Assembly: GCA_914767715.1 (NCBI GenBank)
Contig: OU612067.1
Coordinates: 24,838,162 to 24,902,161, forward strand
Direction: 5' to 3'
DNA length: 64,000 nucleotides
Source of the DNA: Membranipora membranacea
Taxonomy: Eukaryota; Bryozoa; Gymnolaemata; Cheilostomatida; Membraniporidae
Program-made: the position numbers and the translations under genes
Part shown: positions 49,201 to 61,731 of the stretch, piece after piece
Layout: every line of letters begins with the position of its first letter
How positions within the stretch are numbered: position 1 is the first letter of the stretch
The notes under the pieces: generated by a model
What the model saw: only the letters and a program-made list of their open reading frames with translations
Told to the model about the DNA's origin: nothing
Databases searched by the model: none

Positions 49201-51684
49201 CCATATTTTCACCAATGCTATAGATTTAACTCCGCCTGCACAGTGGCAATTACCAAAGAATTAGCTATCTAACTTCATACCGTGATTAATGTTGTGATGA
49301 TTTACAGCAGAAACTTTGTCCCATACTCCCTGTTTACAGAGATCTGATTACATAATTAAAGATCGGAAGTTGTGTTCTCATCGCAAATGTCTTTCCTAAT
49401 AATTATGACCAAGGGGCAGCAACTCGTTATGTCTTCCCATATTAAGATGGTAAAATATTGTTTTCAGGATGAAGGAGTGAGCAAAGAGAAGATAATATTC
49501 ATATCACCACCTCCTGTAGATGAGGAGCTGTGGTCTAAATGGTTACGAGAGAGAGGTCAGTATGTTTAAGAAACAAACCCAGGTACCATAGAATTACAAT
49601 AGTAAGACACAAGTCAGCTTTGTGAATTATTGCCTGTTGTACTGACAGCGCCTGGCCATTGTTACTTGGGTACACAATCTCTTGGCGGACAATAAAATCA
49701 TCCTGGACGGATGTTTTCCATAACATGCCAAAGAAATTACAGCAAAACTTTGAGGGGGGGGGGAAGAGAAAACATGATAATGTTTGGTGTTTGTAGAACT
49801 GATTAGTATACCATATTCTGATGTCTTTACAACAAGACAGAGGCTTAAATGAACTTTATGTTGTCATGCAAATTTATAACCTTAATTTTGGTTCGCCCAG
49901 GTAGGTTGATCTACTTTTCAATCGATTTGCTTCTCCCAGTACTCAATGCCGGTTGATTTACCACTTACCTGCTTATATATTTTATTTTCATACAGATCCT
50001 CCTGTGGAGATGGGATTATCAAATAAGGTGATGGCAGAATATGCTGCTGTCTGCTGTCAGTGTGCCTCAGAGATGGATTTACCATTCATTGATCTCTATA
50101 CCGAGATGATTCAACATCATGTGAGTAAAAGCTATCTAATATTATGACCTGTGCTCATGAGATGGGAAAGTTTTCTGCAAACTTTTAAAGTGACAGTCCT
50201 ACTAGGCCATGTTTGGTATGGTTTTAAGATCTCGGGCTGAAAAGTCATTAGGGCATATGAAATAAAACAGCCTGTGAACCTAATTGCAGTAAAACTGCTG
50301 CAAAGTCTAAAAATTGGGATCATAGTGATTTATTGCCTCCCCCTGACCACTATGATCCATGCTAAAATATTTGGACAAAAAACTAATTCTATTTTCCACA
50401 ATTTACATTTTTTTAACTTTTTTTTATTTGCCCTATGAACTCACAATATTTGATTTACTGTGGTAATATATCCACTTTTCTAATAGGACTGACCCTGCAG
50501 CTTCCCCTAAAACACACAAATCACAAAGGAATTTACCAGAATAGGTGATAATGTTGAACAAAGATCTATATCTACAGAGGAAATATTTAGGTACTTTTTT
50601 ATCTGTGATTGAAAATGGCAATCAAATACGGACTATATTCATAGAAAGCTACTGATAATATATGACTGATATAATACTGACTATATATGACTGATATAAT
50701 AATGATAATGTACGACTGATATAATACTGATTATATACGACTGATATAATACTGATAATATACGACTGATATAATACTGATTATATACAACTGATATAAA
50801 ACTGATAATGTACGACTGATATAATACTAATAATATATGACTGATATAATACTGATTATATACAACTGATATAAAACTGATAATGTACGACTGATATAAT
50901 ACTGATAATGTACGACTGATATAATACTCATTATATACGACTGATATAATACTGATAATATACGACTGATATAATACTGATAATATACAACTGATATACA
51001 ACTGATTATATACGACTGATATAATACTGATTATATACAACTGATATAATACTGACTATATATGACTGATATAATACTGATAATATACGACTGATATAAT
51101 ACTGATTATATACGACTAATATAATACTGGTCATGTACGACTGAAACAAATAGCTGATAGTGAGGAGGATAAGTCAGGCTTCTGACTATAATATTCATAA
51201 AAAGAACTATTTGCCCCCCTCCCAACTAATCAATTTATTTTTCCGGAGAAACTATCTTGTCAATTGTACCTTGTCCATTGCAGTGATTGCCCAGACCTTA
51301 CATATATAGCAAAATGTGGAATAATTCAGTAGGATTTAATATTTTAGTCAGCATTAAGGCTAATAAGTTGCTTACCTCCTCTTGTGAGCGGACAATTGTC
51401 ATTGTACCTCTGAGGTCAAAAGCTAAGGACTGAACTTTGTGAATTTTTCAACGATTGTAATAATTGTGAGCATTTCATTGTTGTAGGATTGGAAGAAGTA
51501 TGTGAATGTTGACGGCTTACATCTGGCTAAGCAGGGGGGAGAGCTACTATGCAGACTGTTAGTGGAAAAGTTATCACCGCTTACAGCAGAGAGATGTGGA
51601 GAATTATTCCCAGACTGGTCGGAAGTAGACGAAAAAAACCCAGCAGCATTGTTACATAACTGGTCACCAAAAGAGACAAGCTAA
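46265..51684 (+). CDS. IAH1: Isoamyl acetate-hydrolyzing esterase 1 homolog (SGNH hydrolase)
   Basis: Seven exons: 46265-46339, 46634-46689, 47943-48025, 48385-48521, 49468-49555, 49996-50120 and 51487-51684. They total 762 nt, encoding 253 aa (family about 240-250). The SGNH/GDSL blocks are all present: GDS at residues 20-22 with the nucleophile Ser22 ([10 protein letters not shown]), GFSGYN in exon 3, GSND with Asn87, and the DGLHL block with Asp197 and His200. This is a predicted small cytosolic carboxylic ester hydrolase of the IAH1 family. The start ATG precedes a short basic leader and the first beta strand, with no signal peptide. The C-terminus matches the family tail that follows the catalytic His. 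In vivo substrates of animal IAH1 are poorly defined. Confidence 0.93.
48680..48722. repeat. AT microsatellite in esterase intron 4
   Basis: Mixed ATATAT/AATATA run; simple sequence only. Confidence 0.7.
50651..51146. repeat. 25-bp satellite-like array in esterase intron 6
   Basis: About 20 copies of ACTGATATAATACTGATAATATACG, alternating GATAAT/GATTAT variants and a few TACAAC or AAAACT variants. The array fills about 0.5 kb of the 1.4-kb intron before the last exon. The long minus-strand ORF here simply reads the repeat. Confidence 0.95.
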
Positions 51685-54332
51685 ACTGTGTCAAATCCAT
51701 TGCTCAATTGCATGATACGTATCTGTATATATTTCATAACCTGCTTCATTTCATAATATTCATTGTTTACAAAACAAGAAAGTCTGCGTAACACTCCATA
51801 AATTACCTTCAACTAGGGAGAACCACCCTAAGCTGTTGTTTTATAAGTAGAATATTCTAGGAGGTACAGACAAGCCTCAGTAGGTTGACAGCTTATATAA
51901 GTATTGAGTGTCAATTTGTTGTATAACTTCAACCTTAGCCAGGATTTTTCATCACCCGCTCCCATCCCACAAACAAGTAATAATATGCGCAATGTCCACA
52001 TTTACAAACTTCCATCAGCACTTTTGAGCGGGTTATGAATGCCGTTACAGTACAGCGACAGCGTGAGACAGACAATGTAATAACACAGGTTATGGGTTGT
52101 ACACTAATGAGGAGGGTCTACAAATTTCTGAGAGAATTGAAAACAGGAATGAGTTTGAGGTAAGCACTGGTTTCGATTCGCTGTAGGGTTGGGAAGCCAG
52201 CCGGCAATCAGAGGGTTCACATTGGGTGTATGTAGACAGGAGTTGTCCTTTTTTAAGACACATCATAATGGTATTGCTCTCGTGACCAAGAATCATTGTT
52301 TGGTTCATTTTTTACAGACCCATATTTTATTGTCAATCAATTCAAACATATCAAAACAAGGCATTCTATCAATCAATAACTTTATCTCGGAGAATCTCTC
52401 TCTGTAAAATGATTGCATATAACACAAAACAAAAATAAAATTCAGGTACGTTCAGTGATACTATGCCCTGATTTGTTTTTGGGAATGCCCATGCGAGTGA
52501 AGACAATCCCGAAGTTAACCAGACTACACTAAACATTAGGCAGAGGATTCCTATATGACTGATACAGCTATCTAAAGCTTCAGTATGAGGCAAGAAGCAT
52601 CAGTGAAACCTCTCTGAGTGAGGTGTGACTAGACAGGAAACCAATTTAGACGAGGAGTAGCAGCTTCAGCAAATCCACCATAAACATGGATAGATCTTTG
52701 TCGCCTGATCATCACCACACAAATTGCATCTCGAGGGATCAATGGCAGCATAAATGTTAATAGAGGAGCTAGTAAAGCAATGATGACTCTCTGGAACTTG
52801 AAGACATCAATTATAAGACGTGAGTAAGTTAACTGGAAACTGTTCTCAGAGGAAGGCATTAGGATCGGCTCTCGGATCCTTTTGATTTCTAAATCGTAGC
52901 GAAAGCCAAACTCCTATAATCTAAAAGATAAGAAATTTTTTGTCAGGTTACAGAAAATTATTCGAAGCAGTCGAGGTTCAGCAGACACAGGACAGGCTAG
53001 CATTCCACATACTAATCAGATAAGTTCCATCTCCAAGTTATTCAAATGAAATAACTTGTCATAATGTGTTACAGCAAATCTTCACCAAGTGTTAGATCAT
53101 GCTAAGCCTGTCCGTGTAATTAATATAACCCAAGCCTGCGCTACATAATTGAAGTACCAACAGAAAATCCCACCTAGTCCGGTCATGGTTTCAATTTCAC
53201 ACATTTTAAGAGGTGATAATCGGACTAGCTTAGCAGATTAAAAGTGCACCCGATATGCGACAGGAGTGTGATCAAACAGTCTAAACAGTGTGTTTATTTG
53301 GAACTGCACCCTAAACTCAGTTAGGGAGACTCATGACTGGATCTCTGTGCATGAAAGCCTCGTCATGCGGGCAATTTTTTCTGGTCAGTGGTCTTGCACT
53401 TTACAAGATAGTATAATGAGTTATCTTCTACTATGTCTCCACTTAGAGCTTGGACTTGATTTTTATTTTCAGCTCAATAAACTTCACATTTTATCAGACT
53501 AAAAATAAATTAAAAGTGAGATTTGTATCAACCAAAAAGATTAAAATATATTGGGAAATCTCACTAAATACTCGACAAGCGATGAAAACTTGTCTTTGGA
53601 CAGGACGTGGAATCAAGGAATCAAAGCTGTCAAACATTGGATCATTATACATCATCAGAATTGGCTAAATGAAAATCTAACATCAAATTCATTCTATTAT
53701 TCAACCCATTTTATATCAATCAGGCTTACATACTTAATATACTGCCATTACGACATATTATCGCTATGCAGAATTTTCCTAAACGACCATTCACTTTAGT
53801 CCATCAAAATCGCTCCTATGGGAATAGCGCTCTTTCTTGACAAGGGAAGATAACTTCCAGCAAGTGTTGGGTTTGTTTACAATAAAGACGATTAACACAT
53901 CCTCAACATTGGCAAGATGCTAGTGATAACTGATACTGCTATGTAGTCTATGAGATCATGGTTAAAGATCAAATAGGAAGACAAAATCATGCAAAATTTG
54001 GATAAGGCGATATAAGAGAAACTGAACTTCTAAAAAAGCACCACAACCAAAGAGCAAAAAAGTTCTGGACTCCAAACCATATTTATTCAAGAATTAAGTT
54101 CAAACATTGTATTAGGTTAAAGTTAAAGATCTTTTCTGTCAAATCTAACATTTTCTTGGGTTAAAAATCTTTGCTGTCAAAACATTTTCATGTTCAAGCG
54201 CTTTTAATTTTGCGAGTACAGCATACCAAATAAGGGAGCAAATCTTGACTGTTTGGAGAACAGAGCAGAACATTGAACAGCTTATACCTGCTGAAGGGAG
54301 AGACACACAGGGGTGGGATTATTAGGGGGAGG
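51685..54332. other. Intergenic region between convergent esterase and tetraspanin genes
   Basis: About 2.6 kb without a recognised gene. A minus-strand hydrophobic ORF near 52629-52859 was considered as a tetraspanin exon and rejected. TTTATT at 54082-54087 (AATAAA on the minus strand) is a plausible tetraspanin poly(A) signal, about 245 bp past its stop. Confidence 0.45.
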
Positions 54333-57300
54333 TTAGAAATGGTGGTCAGCATTACTGAGTGGGTGTCTTTGACTACGATATCGCACAGTCATGACCACAC
54401 CAAACATCTGAAAACAGTCATCATCAAAATCTAACTAGCTCCAGATAACATCTGGTGCTTCTGTAAACTCGCTGGTTTGATGCAGCATGGTTATGGGTGC
54501 GAATGTTAATTTATGTAACTGGTTGTTAGTGGTCAAACCATTTGTGCCAACATCATTGCCTTGATGCAACAAATTTTATCATGGGCCTGTTTTAGTTTAC
54601 AGGCAGATGGAAATCAGGTTGAGGGATAGAGCAGATTTCAACATTCAGTAATTAATTTGCCAAGAAGGGAGAGGGACTAAATCTAAAGCTGTACATTGGT
54701 ACAGCCGGTAAATGTTGAAGTGCCTAGTTGACTACTCAGATCATAACTTTGACTAACTACAGCTAGCACTTAAGTTACAGGATTAAGGATGGCCAAGCTC
54801 AGACACTGGGATGGGGGTTTGAGCAAACAGAAAAATTCGTCTTTTTAAGGTGTTGGACTGACATAAGTGAATTGAAAAAAAGTGTTATTCTTGTATCTGA
54901 AGGATGTTGTGCTAAATGATATACCTCTCTACCTAAATATAAAATTCTGAGATTTCACATAAAGGGCTGCAAACTTACACTAAAGTCTGAGGACTCAAAC
55001 TTAAACCTGAGAACTTGCACTTAAGACTGAGAACTCAGACTAAACCTGAGAACTCGCACTCAAGTCTGAGAACTCATACTAAATCTGACACCTCTAGTTA
55101 AAGGTAGACATACTAACCTCTGAGAAGCTTATTACTAGCCCGACAGCGCCGGTGATTTTACACGCCTGATCCGACATTTTGGTAAGTGTATTAAAGCAGG
55201 GGTCACATGAACATTCTACATCTTTGTCTGTACCACCGCAGCACTTAGCCTTAGAATGATCTCCTTTACAGCATACCAGAGAAGCCTAAAAATAAAATCA
55301 CCACGCAAAACTATATCTCACCCATATATATCAAATACACAATACTGATACCATATAATTGAGTCTAGAAATGTTACATCGGTTACAATATTTCAGTACA
55401 GAGATTTTAATCAAGGATCACTAAGCCCAACAGGGGATCAACAACTCTGTGTTCCACAGGGCGCTCAACTTGATATATTTTGCAAAAATCCAACTTACGG
55501 GGCAGGTTAAATCATCAGATGGTTTCCAGGACATCAGATCACAGCATTCAAATGATTTCATAGCATCGTTTTTAGTTTCCGTCGACACTTGATCCCATCC
55601 AGCTTTTATTAGATCTTCCTGATTGTTTTTAGTCATAGCGAGTAGAGCAATGGCCAGACTGAATTGTATAAGGAAGAGCAAGAATAATATCACCATATAC
55701 TGTGACGGCTGCGTTCAGGAAAACAATGTTGAAATATAAGCTGTGTTACAAAGTGGTTATCATTGAAATATAAACGAAACTAAATTGTAGAACCAAGGCA
55801 TCATTAGGCCTACTACACTCAAAATATTGTGGCATTATCTTGGCAAGGCATGTCTAGGAGACAGAAAAGAGGGAGATCATTCTGCAAAATCATCTGACAT
55901 TTGTGTTACTCTGTCAACAGCAACCAGCAGTTTTTATCTCATTAAGCGAGCACGTCATTGATGTGTGGCTTTGAATTGTTAAAAATATGCAGGTAGGGGA
56001 GGCATGTTTTTAACATTCTCAGGACAAAAAAAATTTAATCACCGATACTTCACTCAAGATACCCGACTCCTCTAAAAGACTCACTTACTCCATCCTTTTG
56101 GGTGTTGACAATAAACAAGGGGTATGGTACGGGGAATCTCTGGTGAGGGGCTAGCAAATTCTTGCCATACTTAGTTAAATAACTGAGCAATAGGATTGAC
56201 TATAAATCAAAATGCTTAATCACCATCAACATCTATCACTCGGACAGACGAGGATGATGTATGCTGACACAACTATCAAATGAGGATACATGGTTAAACT
56301 TTGCAGTGATTTTGTGGTTATGTAGGCCTACCAGAAGTTTGTATAAGTTTAATGGGAATGTACATTATGTTAGCGGTTTAGAGGGAATAAACTAAATTTT
56401 TGAGGTTTGAGGAATATTAAGTATTACCAGAGACAACAGATAAGTCATAGTCTCTCGTAGGCCTATTACCAGCTGGAAACAGAGCAGAAGGTTTCGACAG
56501 AGAATAAAAACAGGCCAAAATGGGTCTTATCATAAATAATTCATAAGCTTATAATAATTATAGTCTGTGATTAAAGGATACGAAGAAGAGGCATATCTGA
56601 TGGTGTTTGACAGCCCCTATGAATCCCATACAGGCTATGAGTAGCAGGAATACACCACATCCGATAACTGCTCCGATTATCGCCAGGCTGCTTACTAATG
56701 AGATAGATTTAGCATACACAGCTACTATAACTAACATGATTGCTATCACCTGCAAACATAGAGTGGACATATTAATCAGAGATTATGTGATAGTTACTAG
56801 ACTGCTTCAGGTCAGTAAATAGAGACGAGAAAGTGCACTGAAGCCAGCCCCTAGTATTTGAGGATTTACAAATTAGCTGAGAATTAATAAACTCCATTAT
56901 CAAAATTGAGAACTGATATAGATCATCAGGGAGATTTATAACAGCAGTCCACATCAATATTATACAAGCTACATAATTTGTTGAGATGCATGTCGTGCTG
57001 GTGTATGGTAGGCCTACCATTTATCAGAGTAAGGCTCATTTTATGATTGATGGCAATGCATAGCAATTATCTTCAAATATGAGGAAGTTCTGATGACCAG
57101 TATTTAATTGATTGACTTTTCCTATAGCTTGTATTAGTATACCGCCTTTTTAGATATTTGATCACAGTGAATGCTTCAAGGCTCTTTGCTAGCATAGACT
57201 CACAGCTTAATAGGGAAATCAATGAATGGTCAAGTGCTTTTTTCCTCCAATAGATATGTAATGAAAGTAATCATTGTTAAGTTTTTGCATAACAGCGATG

Positions 57301-57853
57301 AGGCCTATTGAGTCTAGAGTCTTTGGCTGTAAGAGTATATAGGACACCTCACACTTGTGACTGTAAATTTCCTTGCTTCGAGGCTGTCTGTGTCAACAAA
57401 ATGGTCAACTCAGTTCTAATTGCCGGAGAAGCAAAAATCATACATAATCATAGTCAAGTAGATGAGCTCAGTAGTAGACACAGACCAAATCTAAGCTAAC
57501 TAAAGCGGGACAAATTTACAAACAGTATATGATTAAGTATCATGGTCAGTATATCAGTGTTGGGAGTCTAAGAATTTTTCTGAGGAGTGAATGGCCTTTA
57601 GTTGGCTACCCAGCCAGTTAACCACTGTTTAGTTCCTCAATTTCAGAATGCCTAAAAGTGCCATGTTAGCAGATTTTAGGAGTATCTAGGCCTAGAGGTC
57701 CTTGAAAGTATGGAGGCCCGAATGTCTTTTCGCTTAGTGAGTCCCAGTTTAAACACTTGAGAGTTGCGGTCTATCATTAGAGGTACTTACAATATAAAGT
57801 ATGTTGAGAGATATGAGAGCATTCTTCGAGCATGTAAAGTATCCACAACCCAT
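54333..57853 (-). CDS. Tetraspanin of the TSPAN13/TSPAN31 type
   Basis: Five minus-strand exons: 57791-57853, 56582-56749, 55499-55699, 55118-55285 and 54333-54407 (224 aa; family about 204-210). Exon 1 encodes MGCGYFTCSKNALISLNILY, the usual cytoplasmic Cys-bearing start and first membrane segment. Exon 2 holds segment 2 and the GFIGAVKHHQ motif, characteristic of TSPAN13/31 rather than CD9-like members. Exon 3 gives segment 3 and the start of the large extracellular loop, with CC at the expected CCG site but Asp instead of Gly. Exon 4 is Cys-rich (VCCKG, KCCGG, CSCDPC) and begins segment 4. Exon 5 ends it with VRYRSQRHP, like the YRYRNQKDP tail of TSPAN31. It is a four-pass membrane organiser protein. 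It is not possible to decide between the vertebrate paralogs 13 and 31. Confidence 0.92.
54960..55095. repeat. Short tandem repeat CTGAGAACTnnnACTnAA in tetraspanin intron 4
   Basis: CTGAGAACT (or GAGGACT) alternates with CACTTAAG, CAGACTAAAC and CACTCAAGT blocks about six times, at a period of roughly 20-24 bp. Intronic. Confidence 0.65.
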
Positions 57854-60113
57854 CGTGTTAAATGTTTCTTCTCTTTGTTAGGTAAATCAAGCCCTCTGCA
57901 TCGCCTTCAAATAAAACCAGTACACTGATTATAATTGACAAAAACACTAAACAAGTGGCCACTTTCTTCGATGTTGACACTTATCAGCAAGTCAGGCTTG
58001 CAGACATAATTGAATCAAAAGCATGTGCCGGCATGGAATGAAAGGCTTAGGCTTTCACTACGCAACCTTGTATCAGTAGCCACGTTGTCCGTTGACTCCT
58101 ATAAATGAAGCCTCTTTTTGGTTATGGAATAGATGGATTGTGGCAGTCTTTTGTTTCAAAACATTGTCATCACTGCAGTCTGGAGTCTACAGACCTCATA
58201 ACCAACCTGATTATAAAATTCTGGGGCCATATGACTACCCAGTAAGTGATCAAATTCGGATTGGTGAGATCTGGGCCAGATTGACAAATCTAAGTGAAGC
58301 AAGGAAGGATACAAACTAGGTGAAAACTTTCATGGGATGGGTTGAAAAAGAACCATCAGAACATGTGTGTCATTGCTACCAAATCTAATCTGAAATCTCC
58401 CCTCTAACTAAGGCAAGGCCCATTTCTTACATTCATATGCACAACAAGAACAACATCATGATCCTTCAGAGAACAAAAAGATATTGCAACAAAAGTGAAT
58501 AAAGTCCAGTCAATCCTACCTATCATTCAATAAATTTGACTGTTCTCCCTTAACTTGCTCTTCTTCTATGTTTGCCAATCAGTGTGTTCTAGGTAGAGTG
58601 ATTTGTGAGGACGACAATGGTGCTGAGTAAACCAGATTTTGTTTAGTTAGTATTTAATTTTGCTATTACTTGAACCGTGAGTCACTGAATAGTGCTCAGC
58701 TAAATGGATAAAACTTGAATTGCTAATAGTCAGAGATCTCACAGACAAAATAAAAAGTGTGATGTGTATATATGAAAATGGTAAATTATATAATGATCAC
58801 ACAACTCCTTATAATCACGGTAACACACAACTCCATACAAACAAATTACCTTCAATTATTCTATGCTACTAAATTTTCAGGTATTGCTGTATCATATCTT
58901 TGCCTAACAAGCTTTGTGAAGACAGATAATCTCATTGCATGGTAGCTGCGCAGTTATATTGGAAACTACTTGATATCGACAGTAGAAGGAATTTTCTTTT
59001 TCACAATTTTGTCAAATCGAGGGTCCATAAAGGCCGTGCATCCAAGCACATACTTCATCTCGTTAGCAAATCAAACAGACATACACATCACTTCGTAGCA
59101 ACTGTGCAATAATTAAACCCTCATTTAGATCAAACCTAGGCAAATCAGCCTTTTTAAATATTTTTCATACATTTGTAACTAAATCAACCAAGCCTCATGA
59201 ATCATTATCATTTAATCCCACCTAATGTTGTTAACTTGTATTTTTATTTGCCACTCTCTGTTTCTTCTTTTCTTTTTTCATCTTATTCATGCAATTTATG
59301 ATACCATGCTTTCATTATCCTACACACTATATAGTATGTAACACCCTACCACTTATATCTTTTTATTCAAGTCATTTTTTGTATCTATGTTAATGTGTAT
59401 GAGGTCAACAAGTTATTTTTAATTTGCTTTAATTATAAACTTTTAGAAAACCTCAATAAATAAATAAATAAATAAATAAATAAATCGATTCCCTATGGAA
59501 TTGCATGCAACGTCTGCCACTTGAAATACCTAAAACTAGCCCTATTCGATAAAATCTCCACAAAAACCACTAAAATATGAAGCTCTCATTCCTCAAATTC
59601 TCTCGTTGAGATATTGCATAAATCAGCAGCCCTATTTTTGGGCCTGAGCTAAGGCTCAGCAAAATCAAGTTAAAATTTATGCAGTGAAGATATGAATTGA
59701 TTGTCCATAAACTGAAAGTACAAGTGATGCTCTGATAATTCTGTGTTCTTGTGAACACCTAAACAGTATTACAATCAAATTCACAGTTTTAGATATTTCA
59801 AATTGTATTGCAATAATTTGTTGTAGAACAATTTGAATATTTCCGTTGCATAAAACATAACAAAAGAATTTTGTCAAAACAATCGTTCTAAAGCTATGGC
59901 TACATGACACGATTTTTACATCGATTTGGGGTCACGAGTGGTTAATCGGTGGATCTGCACGAGTGATTACTCGTGTTAAGTGGACATCGAACTTGTTGGT
60001 CTTTTGCCCGAGTGATCTGGACGATCCTCTATGCTGATTGGTTGTTGATTGCTTGCTTCAATAATTACGCGGTTAAACACGCCATCTATCAAATTGTGAC
60101 AGGCTATCAAAAA
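57854..60113. other. Intergenic region upstream of the tetraspanin gene
   Basis: About 2.3 kb. The first few hundred bases should contain the tetraspanin promoter (minus strand). An AAAT tetranucleotide microsatellite lies at about 59452-59485. No exon was recognised. Confidence 0.45.
59452..59485. repeat. (AAAT)n microsatellite
   Basis: About eight uninterrupted AAAT units; resembles the tail of a retroelement, but no SINE head was recognised next to it. Confidence 0.85.
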
Positions 60114-60275
60114 TGGAGCAGTTGATAATATCTGTAGTAAAATCACATCCTCCTATTTATGATAAAAAAGACCATAACTACAAAGATAGGTGTGGTGCTG
60201 TAGTGAGAATATGGAAGGTAAAAGCTGTATCACTTGGAAATGGAAGCTGTCCTGACATGACATCCATAGTATAGC
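60114..60275 (+). pseudogene. MADF-domain fragment
   Basis: The frame from the ATG reads MEQLIISVVKSHPPIYDKKD, HNYKDRC and IWKVKAVSLG, then stops at about 60273. This matches the first two helices of a MADF (Myb/SANT-like) DNA-binding domain: LI..V..hP.iYD...YkdR....W..va..lg. Only about 40 of about 85 residues are present. The flanking sequence at 59895-60100, with CGAGTGxTTAATCG-like inverted motifs, resembles the end of a DNA transposon. MADF-like proteins accompany PIF/Harbinger transposases, so this may be a broken Harbinger accessory gene. A lone host exon continuing by splicing is the alternative (GTAAAAG near 60220). Confidence 0.55.
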
Positions 60276-60329
60276 ATAGGAAAATCAATTTTACAGAAGA
60301 CTGAGATTTTATTTGGTGAAGATTCAAAG

Positions 60330-61723
60330 CATAGAGTTATTATTTACTCTAGAGTGGACAATGTGTACAAAAATAGCATCAGTTTTTGTCCTACTTAATT
60401 ATTGTGAAATCCATGACGCGACGCAATCTGGTTGTGCATGGCTAGTGCCTGTATCATATAACTTATCATTGAGAATATACGTATTGAATATGGAAATTTA
60501 GATTTTTAGAGCGCTTAGAGCCATTTTTTTGGAAATTCTTTTATGTGACACTAGGTGGATCACTTGAAGGTGTTCTCACTTTCAATTCTATGACGCAACA
60601 AAATCTGGTTGTGCGTGGATAGTGCATGAATCATTGACTTTATCATTGAAAATATTAGAATTTGACATACAAATTTATAGTTTATGGAACACTTATAGCC
60701 ATTTTTTTCAGAGAATCTCACATGTAGCACCATTTACATCACCTGCAGGTATTTTCTCTTCCAGTCAGTATAAAAAACTTTTATTCTCCCATTAAAATAA
60801 GCCAAATATAAACCGCAAACACATGAGCTTAAGTCGCAATGACAGGGCTTGCTGTTTTCTGCCAGTTCCCAGGCATTTGACTTTGTCTCTCTGACTAAAA
60901 TGTTACATCCTCAGTGAGTTCATTTTATCTGTCTGCTATTATGACTTCCATTTATACAAGGTGTACAAGTAACCCGTGGTTAAATAATTTTCAGCTTGAA
61001 GATCTCGGGTTTTGGTTTGGCTATGTCATTTAAAGCTCCTTATTCCCTCTTCGGGGTGGCCACTTTTTTTTTTGCCGAAACTATTCAAGCCAACACAGCA
61101 GTTTAAATCAGTAAATACATAAGCTCATCTGCTGAGTTGCTGAGTATCAAGAAAACGTCGAATGGACAACTCAAGATACATGCTTGTCCAGATTGACTCG
61201 TGGCAGAAAACAGCTAGCCCTGTCATGGCAATTTTAGCTCATGTGTTTGCGGTTTATATTTGGCTTATTTTAATGGGAGAATAAGGAAATTTTTATACTG
61301 ACTGGAAGAGAAAATACCTGCAGGTGATGTAAATTATGTTACATGTGAGATTCTCTGAAAAAAATGGCTATAAGTGCTCCATAAACTAAATTTGTATGTC
61401 AAATTCTAATATTTTCAATGATAAAGTCAATGATTCATGCACTATCCACGCACAACCAGATTTTGTTGCGTCATAGAATTGAAAGTGAGAATACCTGCAA
61501 GTGATCCACATAGTGTCACATGAAAAAATTTCCGTAAAAATGGCTCTAAGCGCTCTAAAAATCTAACTTTCCATACTCAATACGTATATTCTCAATGATA
61601 AGTAATACGATACAGGCACTAGCCATGCACAACCAGATTGCGTGGTGTCATGGATTTCGCAATAATTAAGTAGGACGTTTTTAGCACTGCATTGTCCACT
61701 CTGGAGTATATAATAACTCTATG
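60330..61723. mobile_element. hAT-like foldback element, 1.4 kb
   Basis: Two arms (60330 to about 60872, and about 61200 to 61723) are inverted copies at high identity around a 330-bp spacer. The ends read CATAGAGTTATTAT and, from the right, the same. The flanks carry the 8-bp duplication ATTCAAAG (60322-60329 and 61724-61731), which fits the nTnnnnAn preference of hAT transposons. Each arm also contains a diverged internal duplication around AATCTGGTTGTGC, so the structure is both tandem and inverted. No transposase is encoded. This is a non-autonomous element that probably relied on a hAT transposase elsewhere. Confidence 0.88.
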
Positions 61724-61731
61724 ATTCAAAG

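Noticed and set aside
50681-51040. 119-codon minus-strand ORF
   Set aside because: It only reads the 25-bp tandem repeat, giving a repeating YISVVYNQ-like peptide.
52629-52859. Minus-strand hydrophobic ORF considered as the last tetraspanin exon
   Set aside because: The exon at 54333-54407 continues in phase from exon 4 and reproduces the family's C-terminal VRYRSQRHP pattern; the ORF here has no family tail and would require skipping that exon.
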